A stretch of DNA of 64,000 nucleotides from contig NZ_JHUV01000008.1 of assembly GCF_000619805.1 (NCBI RefSeq), forward strand, positions 248,001 through 312,000, written 5' to 3'. Below the pieces are notes generated by a model that ran no database searches, was not told the DNA's origin, and saw only the letters and a list, made by a program, of their open reading frames with translations. Below, one piece after another: positions 16,686-26,325 of this stretch. The position numbers and the translations under genes were made by a program. This DNA is from Sulfurihydrogenibium subterraneum DSM 15120. Lineage in GTDB: Bacteria > Aquificota > Aquificia > Aquificales > Hydrogenothermaceae. How positions within the stretch are numbered: the stretch's first letter is position 1; each line of letters begins with the position of its first letter.

Positions 16686-18581
16686 ATGAGTGAATTTAGA
16701 GTTTTAAGTAAGATTAAAAATTATAAAGATTTGAAAAATTTAACAAAAGAAGAGATTACAACTCTATGTCAAGAGATAAGAGATTACATTATAGAAGTAA
16801 CATCTATAAATGGAGGTCATATAGGACCATCATTAGGAACTGTTGAATTAACAATCGCACTCCTTATTGCTTTTGACCCTGAAAAAGACAAGATAGTGTG
16901 GGATGTAGGACACCAGACTTACACTTATAAAATTTTAACAGATAGAAAAGAGTCTTTCAAAACACTCCGCCAGTACAAAGGAATATCAGGTTTTTCTAAG
17001 ATAAAAGAAAGCAAGTACGATCACTTTGGAACTGGACACAGCAGTACTTCCATATCTGCAACTCTTGGTATGAGAGTAGGTAAAGATTTAAAAGGAGATG
17101 ATGCATACACTATTGCAGTTATCGGTGATGGAGCGATGACTGCAGGTCAGGCTTTTGAAGGTTTAAATAACGCTGGATGGCTTGACCCTTCAAGATTTAT
17201 AGTTATTTTAAATGATAACCAAATGTCAATATCTCCAAACGTTGGAGCAATATACACCTATTTTAACAAAATAATAACAAAGCAAGTATTTCAAAAACCA
17301 AGACAAAAACTAAAAGATGCTATAAACAAAATATTCGGAGAACAAGGAGTCAAAATTTTCAGAAAGATTGAAGAATATACAAAAGGTTTATTTGCTCCTG
17401 GCATCATTTTTGAAGAACTTGGATTTACTTACGTAGGACCTATAGACGGACATAGCTTGTTTGACCTTGAGCAAACATTAGAAAATGTAAAATCTATGAG
17501 AGGTCCTATTCTCATTCACGTAATCACTCAAAAAGGAAAAGGATACAAATTTGCAGAAGAAAATCCAGTAGTGTTCCACGGTGTATCTCCTTTTGACAAA
17601 ATATCAGGAGTATTTAACAAAACATCTACAGCTCCTTCTTACAGTAAAGTATTTGGAGATGCTCTGGTAGAACTTGCAGAAAAAGATGAAAAGATAGTAG
17701 CCATTACACCTGCTATGAAAGAAGGGTCAGGACTTGTAGAGTTTGCAAAAAGATTTCCAAACAGATTTTTTGACGTAGGAATTGCAGAGCAACACGCTGC
17801 AACCTTTGCAGGAGGTCTTGCATTAGAAGGCTTCAAACCAGTGGCAGCTTACTACTCAACCTTCCTACAAAGAGCTTACGACCAAGTTATACACGACATA
17901 GCTCTTCAAGAGCTCCCTGTTTTATTTGCAATAGACAGAGGAGGGTTAGTAGGAGATGATGGACCAACACACCACGGCGTTTTCGACATAGCATTCTTAA
18001 GATTAGTACCAAACATAATAATAGCAGCTCCAAAAGATGAACAAGAACTTAGAGACTTATTATACACAGGATTAAACAGTGGAAAAACGTTTGCACTAAG
18101 GTATCCAAGAGGAAATGGATACGGTGTTAAACTTGAAGATTTTAAAGAAATTAAAATAGGTTCGTGGGAAGAGCTTGTAAGTGGAAGAGATATAGCTATC
18201 TTGGCAGTAGGTAAATACGTTTACAGGGCTTTAGAAGTTAAAAAGAATCTAAAACTAAAAGGCTTCAACCCAACAGTTATAAACGCACGATTTATAAAAC
18301 CAATGGATGAAGAACTCTTAAAAAGAATTTTAAAAACTCACGAGTTTATCATAACGATGGAAGATGGTGTTTTAAACGGTGGGTTTGGTTCTGCTATTGC
18401 AGAATACATACTTGATAAAAGTTTTTCAAATAAACTCCTTAGATTTGGTATTCCAGACAGATTTATAGAACATGGAAAAGTAGAAATATTAGAAAAAGAC
18501 CTTGGACTTGACGTTTCCTCTATGACAGAGAGAATATCTGAGTTTATAGTGAAAAAACAGCCTGCTTTAAATACAGCTTAA
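16686..18581 (+). CDS. dxs: 1-deoxy-D-xylulose-5-phosphate synthase
   Basis: Thiamine-diphosphate enzyme joining pyruvate and glyceraldehyde-3-phosphate, first step of the MEP isoprenoid pathway. The 631-residue product has GGHIGPSLGTVELTIAL, the ThDP motif GDGAMTAGQAFEGLNNAG with DNQMSISPN, and the catalytic Glu in FDVGIAEQHA. ATG 16686 with GGGG upstream is preferred to the TTG at 16671. A TATAAT at 16641-16646 could drive it, though no clear -35 is seen. Overlaps tonB by four bases, tail to tail. Confidence 0.96.
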   Translation: MSEFRVLSKIKNYKDLKNLTKEEITTLCQEIRDYIIEVTSINGGHIGPSLGTVELTIALLIAFDPEKDKIVWDVGHQTYTYKILTDRKESFKTLRQYKGISGFSKIKESKYDHFGTGHSSTSISATLGMRVGKDLKGDDAYTIAVIGDGAMTAGQAFEGLNNAGWLDPSRFIVILNDNQMSISPNVGAIYTYFNKIITKQVFQKPRQKLKDAINKIFGEQGVKIFRKIEEYTKGLFAPGIIFEELGFTYVGPIDGHSLFDLEQTLENVKSMRGPILIHVITQKGKGYKFAEENPVVFHGVSPFDKISGVFNKTSTAPSYSKVFGDALVELAEKDEKIVAITPAMKEGSGLVEFAKRFPNRFFDVGIAEQHAATFAGGLALEGFKPVAAYYSTFLQRAYDQVIHDIALQELPVLFAIDRGGLVGDDGPTHHGVFDIAFLRLVPNIIIAAPKDEQELRDLLYTGLNSGKTFALRYPRGNGYGVKLEDFKEIKIGSWEELVSGRDIAILAVGKYVYRALEVKKNLKLKGFNPTVINARFIKPMDEELLKRILKTHEFIITMEDGVLNGGFGSAIAEYILDKSFSNKLLRFGIPDRFIEHGKVEILEKDLGLDVSSMTERISEFIVKKQPALNTA

Positions 18582-19333
18582 TGATTAAACTTTATAGTAA
18601 CGATAGCCCACTGAAGCTCCGTTGATGAGATTTTGTTAAACTTCCATCTTTTCATATAAGATATAACAGCTGAGTTTATTTCGGGGTCTCCTGTGGTTGT
18701 AAGGAGCTCCACTTTTGAGACAGACCCGTCAGGGGTTATCCATATTTTTACTTTTACAGAAGGTAAGGTTTCTGAAGTCGTTATTTTGGGAGGCTGAGGC
18801 TTATATATCACAGACCTTGAAGACCCAGTTCCACTTACAGCAGAGTCTATTTTAGATAAACTCTCTCCAAATGATATCTCTTGAGTAGAAGTTTCACTCT
18901 CTTTCTTATTGGTAGAGACAGACGGAAGCTGTCCCAGTAGTTTTAGATTCTCATCGTCTATCTTTAAAACGTCAGGATTTGAAGGTTTTAACTGCTGTTT
19001 ATTTGTAGTCTGCTGATTACTTATTTCAGGTTGTCTGGATACAACAGGTTGTTTTTCTTTTACTTCCTGACTTTCTGGCTTATTAGTTATCTTTTTCTCA
19101 GAAGAAACTAACTTTTTCTCTTCTTTATTTTCGACAGGTTTTGGTTTGACTTGAACTTTTTCTTCTACAGTCTTTTTTATCTCTTCCTGTTCTATCTTTA
19201 TTTCTATAGGTTGATTAAAAGAAAAGTCTAAAACTTTAATAGGAAGAAGCTGAAGAAGTATAAAGATAAGAAGATGGATTATCAAAGATACTTGAAAACC
19301 TATAATAAACAGTCTGTTTTCGTATAAACTCAT
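18578..19333 (-). CDS. TonB-like energy transducer
   Basis: A 251-residue protein that probably carries proton-motive energy from the inner membrane to outer-membrane receptors. One N-terminal membrane helix ([20 protein letters not shown]), a long Lys/Glu/Pro-rich periplasmic spacer, and a C-terminal TonB fold ([19 protein letters not shown] and MKRWKF). No exbB or exbD is adjacent. It follows nth with a four-base overlap. Could also be a TonB-family protein with another task. Confidence 0.83.
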   Translation of the reverse strand: MSLYENRLFIIGFQVSLIIHLLIFILLQLLPIKVLDFSFNQPIEIKIEQEEIKKTVEEKVQVKPKPVENKEEKKLVSSEKKITNKPESQEVKEKQPVVSRQPEISNQQTTNKQQLKPSNPDVLKIDDENLKLLGQLPSVSTNKKESETSTQEISFGESLSKIDSAVSGTGSSRSVIYKPQPPKITTSETLPSVKVKIWITPDGSVSKVELLTTTGDPEINSAVISYMKRWKFNKISSTELQWAIVTIKFNH

Positions 19334-19980
19334 TTTTTTATTTTACCAAACTCACAAAATTTTGATACAGGACATTTATCACACATAGGTTTAACAGGTT
19401 TACATATTGTCTGTCCAAAGGCAACTAAAACCCAATTTATATCTCTCCAGTACTTTTTCGGCGAAATTTCCATAAGTTTAAACTCTGTTTCCTCAGGAGT
19501 TTTTGTTTTAACTAACCCAAGTCTGTTTGATATTCTATGAACGTGTACATCTACACAAATGGCTGGTTTTCCATAACCTTCTGAAAGAACAAGATTTGCG
19601 GTCTTTCTTCCTACACCTTTTAAAGACAAAAGGTCTTCAAGGTTGTCTGGTACTTTACCTCCATACCTTTCAAGAATTATCTTAGATATTTCTTTTATCG
19701 TTTTAGCTTTATTTTTATAAAAACCTACAGGGTATATAAGCTTTGCAATTTCCTCTTCTGACAGCTTTACCATCTTTTCTGGTGTATCAGCAACCTTAAA
19801 TAGCCTGTCTGATGCCAGAGCTGTCGTTTGGTCTTTCGTCCTTAGACTTAAAATTGTAGCTATCAACACTTTATAAGGATTATTCTCCGTTCTACCCATA
19901 AAAGCTACCACAGGAGCGTTCCAGTTTTTACTTTCTTTTTTCAATATGTTTAACACTTTAACAAAAGTTTTACCGTCCAT
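19330..19980 (-). CDS. nth: Endonuclease III (DNA glycosylase/AP lyase)
   Basis: Base-excision repair enzyme for oxidised pyrimidines. The 216-residue product has the helix-hairpin-helix [16 protein letters not shown] with the catalytic Lys, the catalytic Asp in [13 protein letters not shown], and the iron-sulfur loop Cys-x6-Cys-x2-Cys-x5-Cys ([17 protein letters not shown]) near the end. All active-site residues are present. Operon with tonB. Confidence 0.96.
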   Translation of the reverse strand: MDGKTFVKVLNILKKESKNWNAPVVAFMGRTENNPYKVLIATILSLRTKDQTTALASDRLFKVADTPEKMVKLSEEEIAKLIYPVGFYKNKAKTIKEISKIILERYGGKVPDNLEDLLSLKGVGRKTANLVLSEGYGKPAICVDVHVHRISNRLGLVKTKTPEETEFKLMEISPKKYWRDINWVLVAFGQTICKPVKPMCDKCPVSKFCEFGKIKK

Positions 19981-20025
19981 AAAATCTCCTATGACAAAAA
20001 TTAATGAAAAACAAAATTTAAGGTA

Positions 20026-20031
20026 TATAAT
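20026..20031 (+). promoter_or_regulatory. Possible -10 box of hemN
   Basis: Perfect TATAAT 28 bases above the hemN start; no convincing -35 box at the right distance. Confidence 0.35.
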
Positions 20032-20058
20032 ATTAACAAAAACCTAAAGGTGATGAAG

Positions 20059-21447
20059 ATGGAATTTTTAACTCAAGAAGTAAAATTTGATTTAGATATG
20101 ATAAAAAAATATGATAAACCTGCACCAAGATACACAAGTTATCCACCTGCAACAGAGTTTACTCACAATATAGACAAAAAAGAGTACGTTAAAAAGATAA
20201 TTCAGTCAAATGAAAGAAAAACACCTTTATCTTTATACTTCCATATACCTTTCTGTGAAAATGCCTGCCACTTTTGTGGTTGCAACGTAATAATAACCAG
20301 AAGAAAAGAAGTTGTAAAACCTTACTTAGACCATCTTTATAAAGAAATGGACTTATACAAAAATCTTATAGATACAAACAACAGAAAGGTTGTTCAGCTT
20401 CATTGGGGTGGTGGAACGCCTAACTACTTATCAGACGAGGAAACAGTTGAGCTTTTTAACGAGATAAAAAAAAGATTCATAATAGACCCACAAGCAGAAG
20501 TAAGCATTGAGATAGATCCTCGCCACGTTGATAAAGACAGAATCTTCTTACTAAAAGAGATAGGTTTTAATAGAGTAAGTTTTGGTATTCAAGACTTTAA
20601 CCCAAAAGTCCAAGAAGCTGTAAACAGAATACAACCTGAAGAAATGATATTTAACGTTATGTCTTGGTTAAAACACGCAGGGTTTGAAAGTGTAAACATA
20701 GACCTTATCTACGGACTTCCATACCAAACTTTAGAGACTTTTTCAGAAACAATAGAAAAGACCATTAAATTAAACCCAGATAGAATAGCAGTGTTTAACT
20801 TTGCATACGTCCCGTGGCTTAAAAGACTTCAAAGAAACATAGATGAAAAAACACTTCCACCACCAGAAGAAAAGCTAAAAATCCTTCAAATGACAATAGA
20901 AAAACTAACTAATGCTGGGTATGTATTTATAGGAATGGATCATTTTGCAAAACCAAACGATGAGCTTGCAATAGCCCAAAGGGAAAGAACTTTACATAGA
21001 AACTTTCAAGGTTATACAACAAAAGCCCAAGCGGAACTCTTTGGCTTTGGAGCAACTTCTATAAGCATGCTTTACGATGGTTATGTGCAAAACTACAAAG
21101 TTTTAAGGGATTACTACGAAACTATAGAGTCAGGAAACCTTCCAATAGAAAGAGGTGTATATCTCAACCAAGATGACATAATAAGAAGAGATGTTATAAT
21201 GAAACTAATGTGCCACTTTAGACTTGTTAAATCAGAAATAAGTGAAAAATACAATATAAACTTTGATACATACTTTGAAACAGAGTTAAATCAGCTTCAA
21301 GATATGGAAAAAGATGGATTATTAAAGCTTTATCCAGACAGAATAGATATTACACCTATAGGAAGACTTTTAATAAGAAACATAGCTTCAACCTTTGACG
21401 TGTATCTTAGAAATAAAAAAGAGAGAAGATTTTCTAAAGCAATATGA
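20059..21447 (+). CDS. hemN: Oxygen-independent coproporphyrinogen III oxidase
   Basis: Radical SAM enzyme that turns coproporphyrinogen III into protoporphyrinogen IX without oxygen. In the 462-residue product the cluster motif CENACHFCGC has Cys at 66, 70, 73 and an extra one at 75, as in true HemN. PRYTSYPPATEF at the N-terminus and GFGATSIS further on are also typical, which argues against the HemW/HutW relatives. ATG 20059 is chosen because AAAGGTG stands six bases before it. Confidence 0.95.
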   Translation: MEFLTQEVKFDLDMIKKYDKPAPRYTSYPPATEFTHNIDKKEYVKKIIQSNERKTPLSLYFHIPFCENACHFCGCNVIITRRKEVVKPYLDHLYKEMDLYKNLIDTNNRKVVQLHWGGGTPNYLSDEETVELFNEIKKRFIIDPQAEVSIEIDPRHVDKDRIFLLKEIGFNRVSFGIQDFNPKVQEAVNRIQPEEMIFNVMSWLKHAGFESVNIDLIYGLPYQTLETFSETIEKTIKLNPDRIAVFNFAYVPWLKRLQRNIDEKTLPPPEEKLKILQMTIEKLTNAGYVFIGMDHFAKPNDELAIAQRERTLHRNFQGYTTKAQAELFGFGATSISMLYDGYVQNYKVLRDYYETIESGNLPIERGVYLNQDDIIRRDVIMKLMCHFRLVKSEISEKYNINFDTYFETELNQLQDMEKDGLLKLYPDRIDITPIGRLLIRNIASTFDVYLRNKKERRFSKAI

Positions 21448-21456
21448 GGATAAGAT

Positions 21457-22188
21457 TTGAATTTAGAGTATAAGTTTTTATTTGCATACATTCTTATCCT
21501 AATCTCTGTTTACATTTCTTATAAAGAAAAAATAGGACTTGAGAAAGAGATACTGATAAACAGTATTAGAGCTTTTATTCAGCTACTTATATTAGGGTAT
21601 GCTTTAATTTTTATTTTAAAGCTGTCTAACGTATTTGAACTTTTTGGGATTTTGTTTATTATGGTTATTTTTGCAGTTTACACAGCTGTAAAAAGGGTAA
21701 GCATATATGACGGAATTAAGATAGCTTTTTTATCTGTATTTTTATCATCATTTATAATAATTGGAACGCTAATTTTAACAGGTGTACTTAGCTTAAAAGC
21801 AAATGAGATAGTACCCATAGGTGGAATGATAATAGGAAACTCGTTAAATGCCTATACTCAAACTATAGAAAGATTTAGAAGTGATGTAAAAAATAACGTT
21901 GACCTTATAGAAAATCTTATAGCTCTTGGACTACCACTTAAAGAGGCTTTTAGATTTCAGATAAAAAACTCAATAAAAGCAGCTCTCATACCTATACTTA
22001 ACAACCTGCAAACCTTAGGTATAATATGGATTCCTGGAATAACTGCTGGAATGGTTTTAGCAGGGGCAAACCCTATTCACGCAGTATTTTTCCAGCTTGT
22101 AATAATGTTTAGTATGGTTGCGGTGGCAGTTTTAACATCTTACTTTGCAACAAATTTAAGCTATAAAAAAATACTATGGTCTATTTAA
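21457..22188 (+). CDS. FetB-like (UPF0014) permease, probable iron exporter
   Basis: A 243-residue membrane protein of the YbbM/FetB/ALS3 family, membrane half of an ABC-type exporter linked to iron in E. coli. It has about seven hydrophobic segments and the family stretches NSIRAFIQLLILGY, IPIGGMIIGNSLNA (part) and the TAGMVLAGANPI motif near the end. Starts at TTG with GAGGAT before it, nine bases after hemN. The ATPase partner FetA is not adjacent. The ferritin-like/VIT1 gene two places on supports an iron role. Confidence 0.82.
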   Translation: MNLEYKFLFAYILILISVYISYKEKIGLEKEILINSIRAFIQLLILGYALIFILKLSNVFELFGILFIMVIFAVYTAVKRVSIYDGIKIAFLSVFLSSFIIIGTLILTGVLSLKANEIVPIGGMIIGNSLNAYTQTIERFRSDVKNNVDLIENLIALGLPLKEAFRFQIKNSIKAALIPILNNLQTLGIIWIPGITAGMVLAGANPIHAVFFQLVIMFSMVAVAVLTSYFATNLSYKKILWSI

Positions 22189-23360
22189 TTAAATTTTTCT
22201 ATAATCTAATCTTATTTTTTGCAGTTATATTCTTTGTCCCTGTATGGTACTTTTTAAACGCTAAAAAAGGTTATAAGGTTGGACTTTTAGAAAGATTTGT
22301 TTTAAGGACAAAAAAATTAGATTATCAGCCAGTATGGATTCACTGTGCAAGTACTGGAGAGATAAATACAGCTCTACCTATCATAGAATATATAAAATCA
22401 AAAGAAAAGGTATTGCTTACAGTTTTCTCACCAAGAGCTTACAACTTTGCAGTCAACAACTTGAAAGATATTCCAGTAATGTTTTTACCTTTTGATTTTG
22501 GATTTTTAATAAAAAGATTTTTAAAAGTATACAACCCTAAACTACTGATAATAGAGGAAGCTGAATTCTGGTTTAACTTTATTTATCACACATCTAAAAA
22601 GATACCTGTTATATCAATAAATACAAAACTACCAAAAAAAGTAAACAGCATCTACTACAGAGAAACACTTAAAAGATTTTCTTTTTTTATAGTAAGGACT
22701 CAAGAAGATAAACAGCTCCTTAAAAGCATTGTAAAAGAGGATAAAATAGCTGTTTGTGGCAATCTTAAATTACTGTCTAAAGTTAATTTAAAACAAGTCA
22801 AATTAGATAAAAAAGATAAAAAAGTTATCTTAGCAGGAAGTACTCACCATCCAGAGGAAGAGATACTAATAAAGGTCTTTAAACAGATAAAAGAGATTTA
22901 TCCAAACACATGCCTAATAATAGCTCCAAGACACATTGAAAGGGTAAACGATATTATACAGATTATTGAAAATCACAATCTATCATACAGTTTAAGGTCT
23001 AAAACTTACACATTAGACAGTGATGTGTATATTATGGATACACTGGGAGAACTGTCATCTTTGTATAAATACGGAGATGTTATCTTTGTGGGAGGAACTT
23101 TTTCAAAAGTAGGAGGACATAACATCTTTGAACCTATACTTACAGGTAAAAAAGTTATAATAGGAAAAAATTACTTTAAAATAAAAGACTTAGTCTTACA
23201 AGCTCAAAAAATGGGAGCTGTTGTAGTGGTAGAAGACCAAAATCAGTTAAAAAACGCTATTTTAGACCTTTTAAAAGACTCAAAGTTAAACGTTGATATT
23301 GAACAAATAAAAACAGATATTTATAACTGTTATAAGAAGGAGTTAGAGAAATGGATTTAG
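22176..23360 (+). CDS. waaA: 3-deoxy-D-manno-octulosonic acid transferase
   Basis: Membrane-bound glycosyltransferase family 30 enzyme adding Kdo to lipid A precursor. The 394-residue product has an N-terminal membrane anchor, WIHCASTGEINTALPI with the catalytic Glu, an AGSTHHPEEE motif, APRH, MDTLGELSSLY and HNIFEP in the nucleotide-binding half. Overlaps the upstream permease by 13 bases and the next gene by 10. It shows that the cell makes LPS. Confidence 0.93.
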   Translation: MVYLIKFFYNLILFFAVIFFVPVWYFLNAKKGYKVGLLERFVLRTKKLDYQPVWIHCASTGEINTALPIIEYIKSKEKVLLTVFSPRAYNFAVNNLKDIPVMFLPFDFGFLIKRFLKVYNPKLLIIEEAEFWFNFIYHTSKKIPVISINTKLPKKVNSIYYRETLKRFSFFIVRTQEDKQLLKSIVKEDKIAVCGNLKLLSKVNLKQVKLDKKDKKVILAGSTHHPEEEILIKVFKQIKEIYPNTCLIIAPRHIERVNDIIQIIENHNLSYSLRSKTYTLDSDVYIMDTLGELSSLYKYGDVIFVGGTFSKVGGHNIFEPILTGKKVIIGKNYFKIKDLVLQAQKMGAVVVVEDQNQLKNAILDLLKDSKLNVDIEQIKTDIYNCYKKELEKWI

Positions 23361-24433
23361 TAGAAAAGGCAAAAGAGTTTTACATAAGCGAGATTTCTGA
23401 TTATAATTTTTACTCATTTTTAGCAGGTAAAACAAAAAATCCAGATTTAAAAGAAAATCTATTAAAAATAGCAAAAGCTGAAGAAAAACATTCAAACTTT
23501 TGGAAACACTTTATAACCTCAAGAGGTTATAGTTTACCTGAGATACCACAAGGTTATACAAAAAATAAATTCTGGCAGTTTTTTGCAACTATATTTAACC
23601 CTATCCTTTTAATATCTATCTTAGAGCAAGGAGAAAGCAATGCCTTAAAAGACTACTACACATTTTTAAAAGAAGCTGATTTAAACGATTATGAAAAAAA
23701 TTCTTTAAAAAACATAATATTAGATGAAATAGAGCACGAGACATTTTTCTCAAAAGAGGCAGAAAAATTAGGACTTACAAACGTAAGAGATTTAATACTG
23801 GGAATGAACGATGGACTTGTTGAAATTTTAGGAACAGTATCGGGTCTTTCTGCAGTTTATCCAACAAATCCTTTTTTAGTAGGTATCAGCGGTTGTGTAG
23901 TAGGTGTAGCAGGAAGTTTATCTATGGGTATAGGAGCTTACATATCTGTAAGGTCTCAAAGACAGATAAGTGAAGCATTTAACGAAAGAAATAGAATAAT
24001 AATGGACATTTTCCCAGAAAAAAGCTACGAAATCTTTGAAGAGAAGTTAAAAGAAAGCGAGATTCCTGATAACGTAGTTAAAGAAGTGATAGAAAAATTA
24101 AAAAAAGAAAATGTAAGTTTATCAAGTGTATTTCAAAAAGAAGTAGAAGAAAATGAGATAAAATCTGGATTTTTTACAGGTTTTTCTTATCTATTAGGTG
24201 TATTTTTTCCAGTTTTACCGTTTTTCTTATTTGGTAATTCTTTTACCGCCCTTGGTTTTTCTTTGATTTTTGCACTATTGATACTAAGTTTTGTAGCTTC
24301 TTTTGTAGCTATATTTTCTGGTATTTCTATTAAGAAAAAAATAACAGAGATGGTAGTTGCTGCTTCATTGGCAGCTGCAGCTTCTTTTTCTTTTGGTAAA
24401 ATAGTCCAATACTTTTTTGGAATTGAGGTGTGA
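23351..24433 (+). CDS. Ferritin-like/VIT1 fusion protein, probable iron or manganese transporter
   Basis: A 360-residue two-part protein. Residues 1-145 form a rubrerythrin-type four-helix domain with di-iron ligands in AKAEEKHSNF and LDEIEHETFF. The rest is a VIT1/CCC1 membrane domain starting LGLTNVRDLILGMNDGLVEI with about five helices. This architecture matches MbfA, a membrane ferritin that exports iron in Bradyrhizobium and Agrobacterium. Together with the FetB-like permease it suggests protection from excess iron (inference). Overlaps waaA and yicC slightly. Confidence 0.85.
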   Translation: MDLVEKAKEFYISEISDYNFYSFLAGKTKNPDLKENLLKIAKAEEKHSNFWKHFITSRGYSLPEIPQGYTKNKFWQFFATIFNPILLISILEQGESNALKDYYTFLKEADLNDYEKNSLKNIILDEIEHETFFSKEAEKLGLTNVRDLILGMNDGLVEILGTVSGLSAVYPTNPFLVGISGCVVGVAGSLSMGIGAYISVRSQRQISEAFNERNRIIMDIFPEKSYEIFEEKLKESEIPDNVVKEVIEKLKKENVSLSSVFQKEVEENEIKSGFFTGFSYLLGVFFPVLPFFLFGNSFTALGFSLIFALLILSFVASFVAIFSGISIKKKITEMVVAASLAAAASFSFGKIVQYFFGIEV

Positions 24434-24435
24434 TT

Positions 24436-25293
24436 ATGCCATACAGTATGACAGGATTTGCTTTTGTTAAAAAAACATTTTCAAACTACGAGATAGCTGT
24501 AAGTGTAAAATCTTTAAACAGTAAAGGTTTTGATTTGTCTCTAAAAGGAGATAAAAATGTTGTAATGTACTTAGACTTAGATATTAGAAAACTTTTTCAA
24601 GAAAATTTTGAAAGAGGAACTTTTCAGGTAGTGATAAATATAACCTATCAAAGTCTATCCAGCGTTTTAGATGTAGAAAAATTAAAAACTATTCTCTCTC
24701 AAATAAAGGATTTAATAAACAATCTAAACTTAAACCTTACAGACGACAAAATATACGATATTTTAAGTTATCAATTAAACTCAAATAATTCTGAGGAACT
24801 ACCAAATCAGTTAAAAGAGGACGTAATAAACACAGTAAAAGAAAGTATTTTACTTTTAAAACAAGAGAGAAAAAGAGAAGGAGACAAATTAATTTTAGAT
24901 ATAGAAAACCGATTAAACATAATAAAAGATTACACAGAAAAAATAGAAAGCGAAAAAGAAGTTATATTAGAAAAAGCAAAAGAAAAAGTTTATCAAAAAG
25001 TCAAACAACTACTTGGAGAAAATTACTCAGAAAGAACTTTTATAGAAGCTACACTACTTGCAGATAAAATGGATATTACAGAAGAAGTAATAAGGTTAAA
25101 AACTCACTTAGAAAGATTTTATCAGCTAATAAAGTTAGATGAACCTGTAGGCAGAAAGTTAGACTTTTTATGTCAAGAGATGCATAGAGAGATAAATACT
25201 CTTGGGAACAAAATGCCAGACTTTAGTAATTACACTGTTGAGATGAAAACTCAGCTGGAAAAAATTCGCCAGCAAGTTCAAAACATAGAGTAG
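24436..25293 (+). CDS. yicC: YicC family endoribonuclease
   Basis: A 285-residue member of the YicC/YloC family, hexameric endoribonucleases involved in RNA turnover. It has the N-terminal signature MPYSMTGFAF and the C-terminal GRKLDFLCQEMHREINTLGNK, both diagnostic. ATG 24436 follows GAGGTG by five bases; a GTG at 24430 is the alternative. Last gene of the hemN-to-yicC run. Confidence 0.92.
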   Translation: MPYSMTGFAFVKKTFSNYEIAVSVKSLNSKGFDLSLKGDKNVVMYLDLDIRKLFQENFERGTFQVVINITYQSLSSVLDVEKLKTILSQIKDLINNLNLNLTDDKIYDILSYQLNSNNSEELPNQLKEDVINTVKESILLLKQERKREGDKLILDIENRLNIIKDYTEKIESEKEVILEKAKEKVYQKVKQLLGENYSERTFIEATLLADKMDITEEVIRLKTHLERFYQLIKLDEPVGRKLDFLCQEMHREINTLGNKMPDFSNYTVEMKTQLEKIRQQVQNIE

Positions 25294-25404
25294 TTATCCA
25301 GCTTTTATGTAAAGATAAGCCATTACTGCAAAAAGAATTACTGGTATAACTATTAGCACTACTTTTATGTTCCTTTCGTATAAACCGTATATTTTATCAA
25401 GCAT
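25294..25404 (-). CDS. 36-residue membrane peptide downstream of ferredoxin
   Basis: A short frame with an AGGAG site six bases before its ATG; the site overlaps the ferredoxin stop codon. The peptide starts MLDKIYGLYERNIKV, continues with one hydrophobic helix of about 18 residues (VLIVIPVILFAVMAYLYI) and ends KAG. Its stop adjoins the yicC stop. Small single-span subunits of this shape occur in respiratory complexes, but I do not recognise this one. Confidence 0.55.
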   Translation of the reverse strand: MLDKIYGLYERNIKVVLIVIPVILFAVMAYLYIKAG

Positions 25405-25413
25405 TTTTATCTC

Positions 25414-25704
25414 CTAAGGGTAAAGTTGTTCGCCTGTGTCAGGGTCATATATGAATATTGCTTTTACAGGACAGGCTTCTGCTGCCCTAAACATATCTTC
25501 TGATTCATCATCTGATAACTCTAAAACAACTTCCTGTCTTTTCTTTTCTGCTACTTCTTGAAATAGCTTTTCTTTATCTTTACCAGGCTCTAATATTACA
25601 GCTTTATGTCTTTTATCTAAAACCAAATATTTAGGAGCTTCAGGAACACATACGCCAATACCTTCACATAGAGTTCTATCTACAACTACTTTTAGCTTTA
25701 CCAT
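25414..25704 (-). CDS. Single-cluster ferredoxin ([3Fe-4S]/[4Fe-4S] type)
   Basis: A 96-residue electron carrier. CEGIGVC (Cys-x5-Cys) near residue 13 and a distal ACPVKAI supply three cysteines, as in ferredoxins of the P450-associated type that hold one cluster, often [3Fe-4S]. Between them is an insertion rich in Lys and Glu. It follows a molybdopterin oxidoreductase by 12 bases and may carry its electrons (inference). Confidence 0.85.
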   Translation of the reverse strand: MVKLKVVVDRTLCEGIGVCVPEAPKYLVLDKRHKAVILEPGKDKEKLFQEVAEKKRQEVVLELSDDESEDMFRAAEACPVKAIFIYDPDTGEQLYP

Positions 25705-25716
25705 CGTAAACCTCCG

Positions 25717-26325
25717 TTAATATGAGTATCTTTGTTCTTTCCAAGGCTCTCCTAATATATGATAACCTCTCATTTCCCAAAAGCCAGGTCTATCTTCTGG
25801 CATAAATTCAATACCAGATACAAACTTTGCACTTTTCCAAGAGTAAAGTTTTGGGACAATAAGTCTTAAAGGATAACCATTATCTGGTGGTATAGGTTTT
25901 CCAAAAAGTTTATAGGCAAAAATTACATCTTCATCAAAAAAGTACTCTATGGGAACGTTAGTTGTATATCCATCTAAAGAATGTATCATAACTGATTTAG
26001 CAGTTGGTTTTATATTAATTATCTTTTTTAATTCATCTACATGAAATCCTTGCCATACAACGTCTTTACAGCTCCATCTTGTTACGCAGTGAAAGTCAGC
26101 AACAAGTTCAACAGGCTCTAAATCCAGTATATCTTCCCATGTTAAAACAACAGGTTTTTCAACCTCTCCAAATATTTTAAGCCTATATTCAGATAAATTC
26201 AGCTCAGGAGGGTCTGATATACCTAAAATAATAAGCTTATCAGTCCAATGTTGACCTGGTGGAAGTCTATCAGGTCTAAAATTTATAGGGCTAATTATTC
26301 TTCTCAAGCCTATCTCCTTTTGCAC
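25717..26325 (-). CDS. Sulfite-oxidase-like molybdopterin oxidoreductase
   Basis: A 202-residue protein made of one SUOX-type molybdenum-cofactor domain, close to the YuiH/YedY group. The Mo-ligating cysteine is in ADFHCVTRWSCKDVVWQG near residue 79; other conserved stretches are GYTTNVPIEYF, GYPLRLIVPKLYSWKSAKF and GFWEMRGYH. It has no signal peptide or dimerisation domain. The first 35 bases overlap the Fur-type gene upstream. Substrate unknown. Confidence 0.85.
   Translation of the reverse strand: MQKEIGLRRIISPINFRPDRLPPGQHWTDKLIILGISDPPELNLSEYRLKIFGEVEKPVVLTWEDILDLEPVELVADFHCVTRWSCKDVVWQGFHVDELKKIINIKPTAKSVMIHSLDGYTTNVPIEYFFDEDVIFAYKLFGKPIPPDNGYPLRLIVPKLYSWKSAKFVSGIEFMPEDRPGFWEMRGYHILGEPWKEQRYSY

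Noticed and set aside
19992-20031. ATGACA/TATAAT as a full hemN promoter
   Set aside because: The spacing of 29 bases is too long; only the -10 box was kept.
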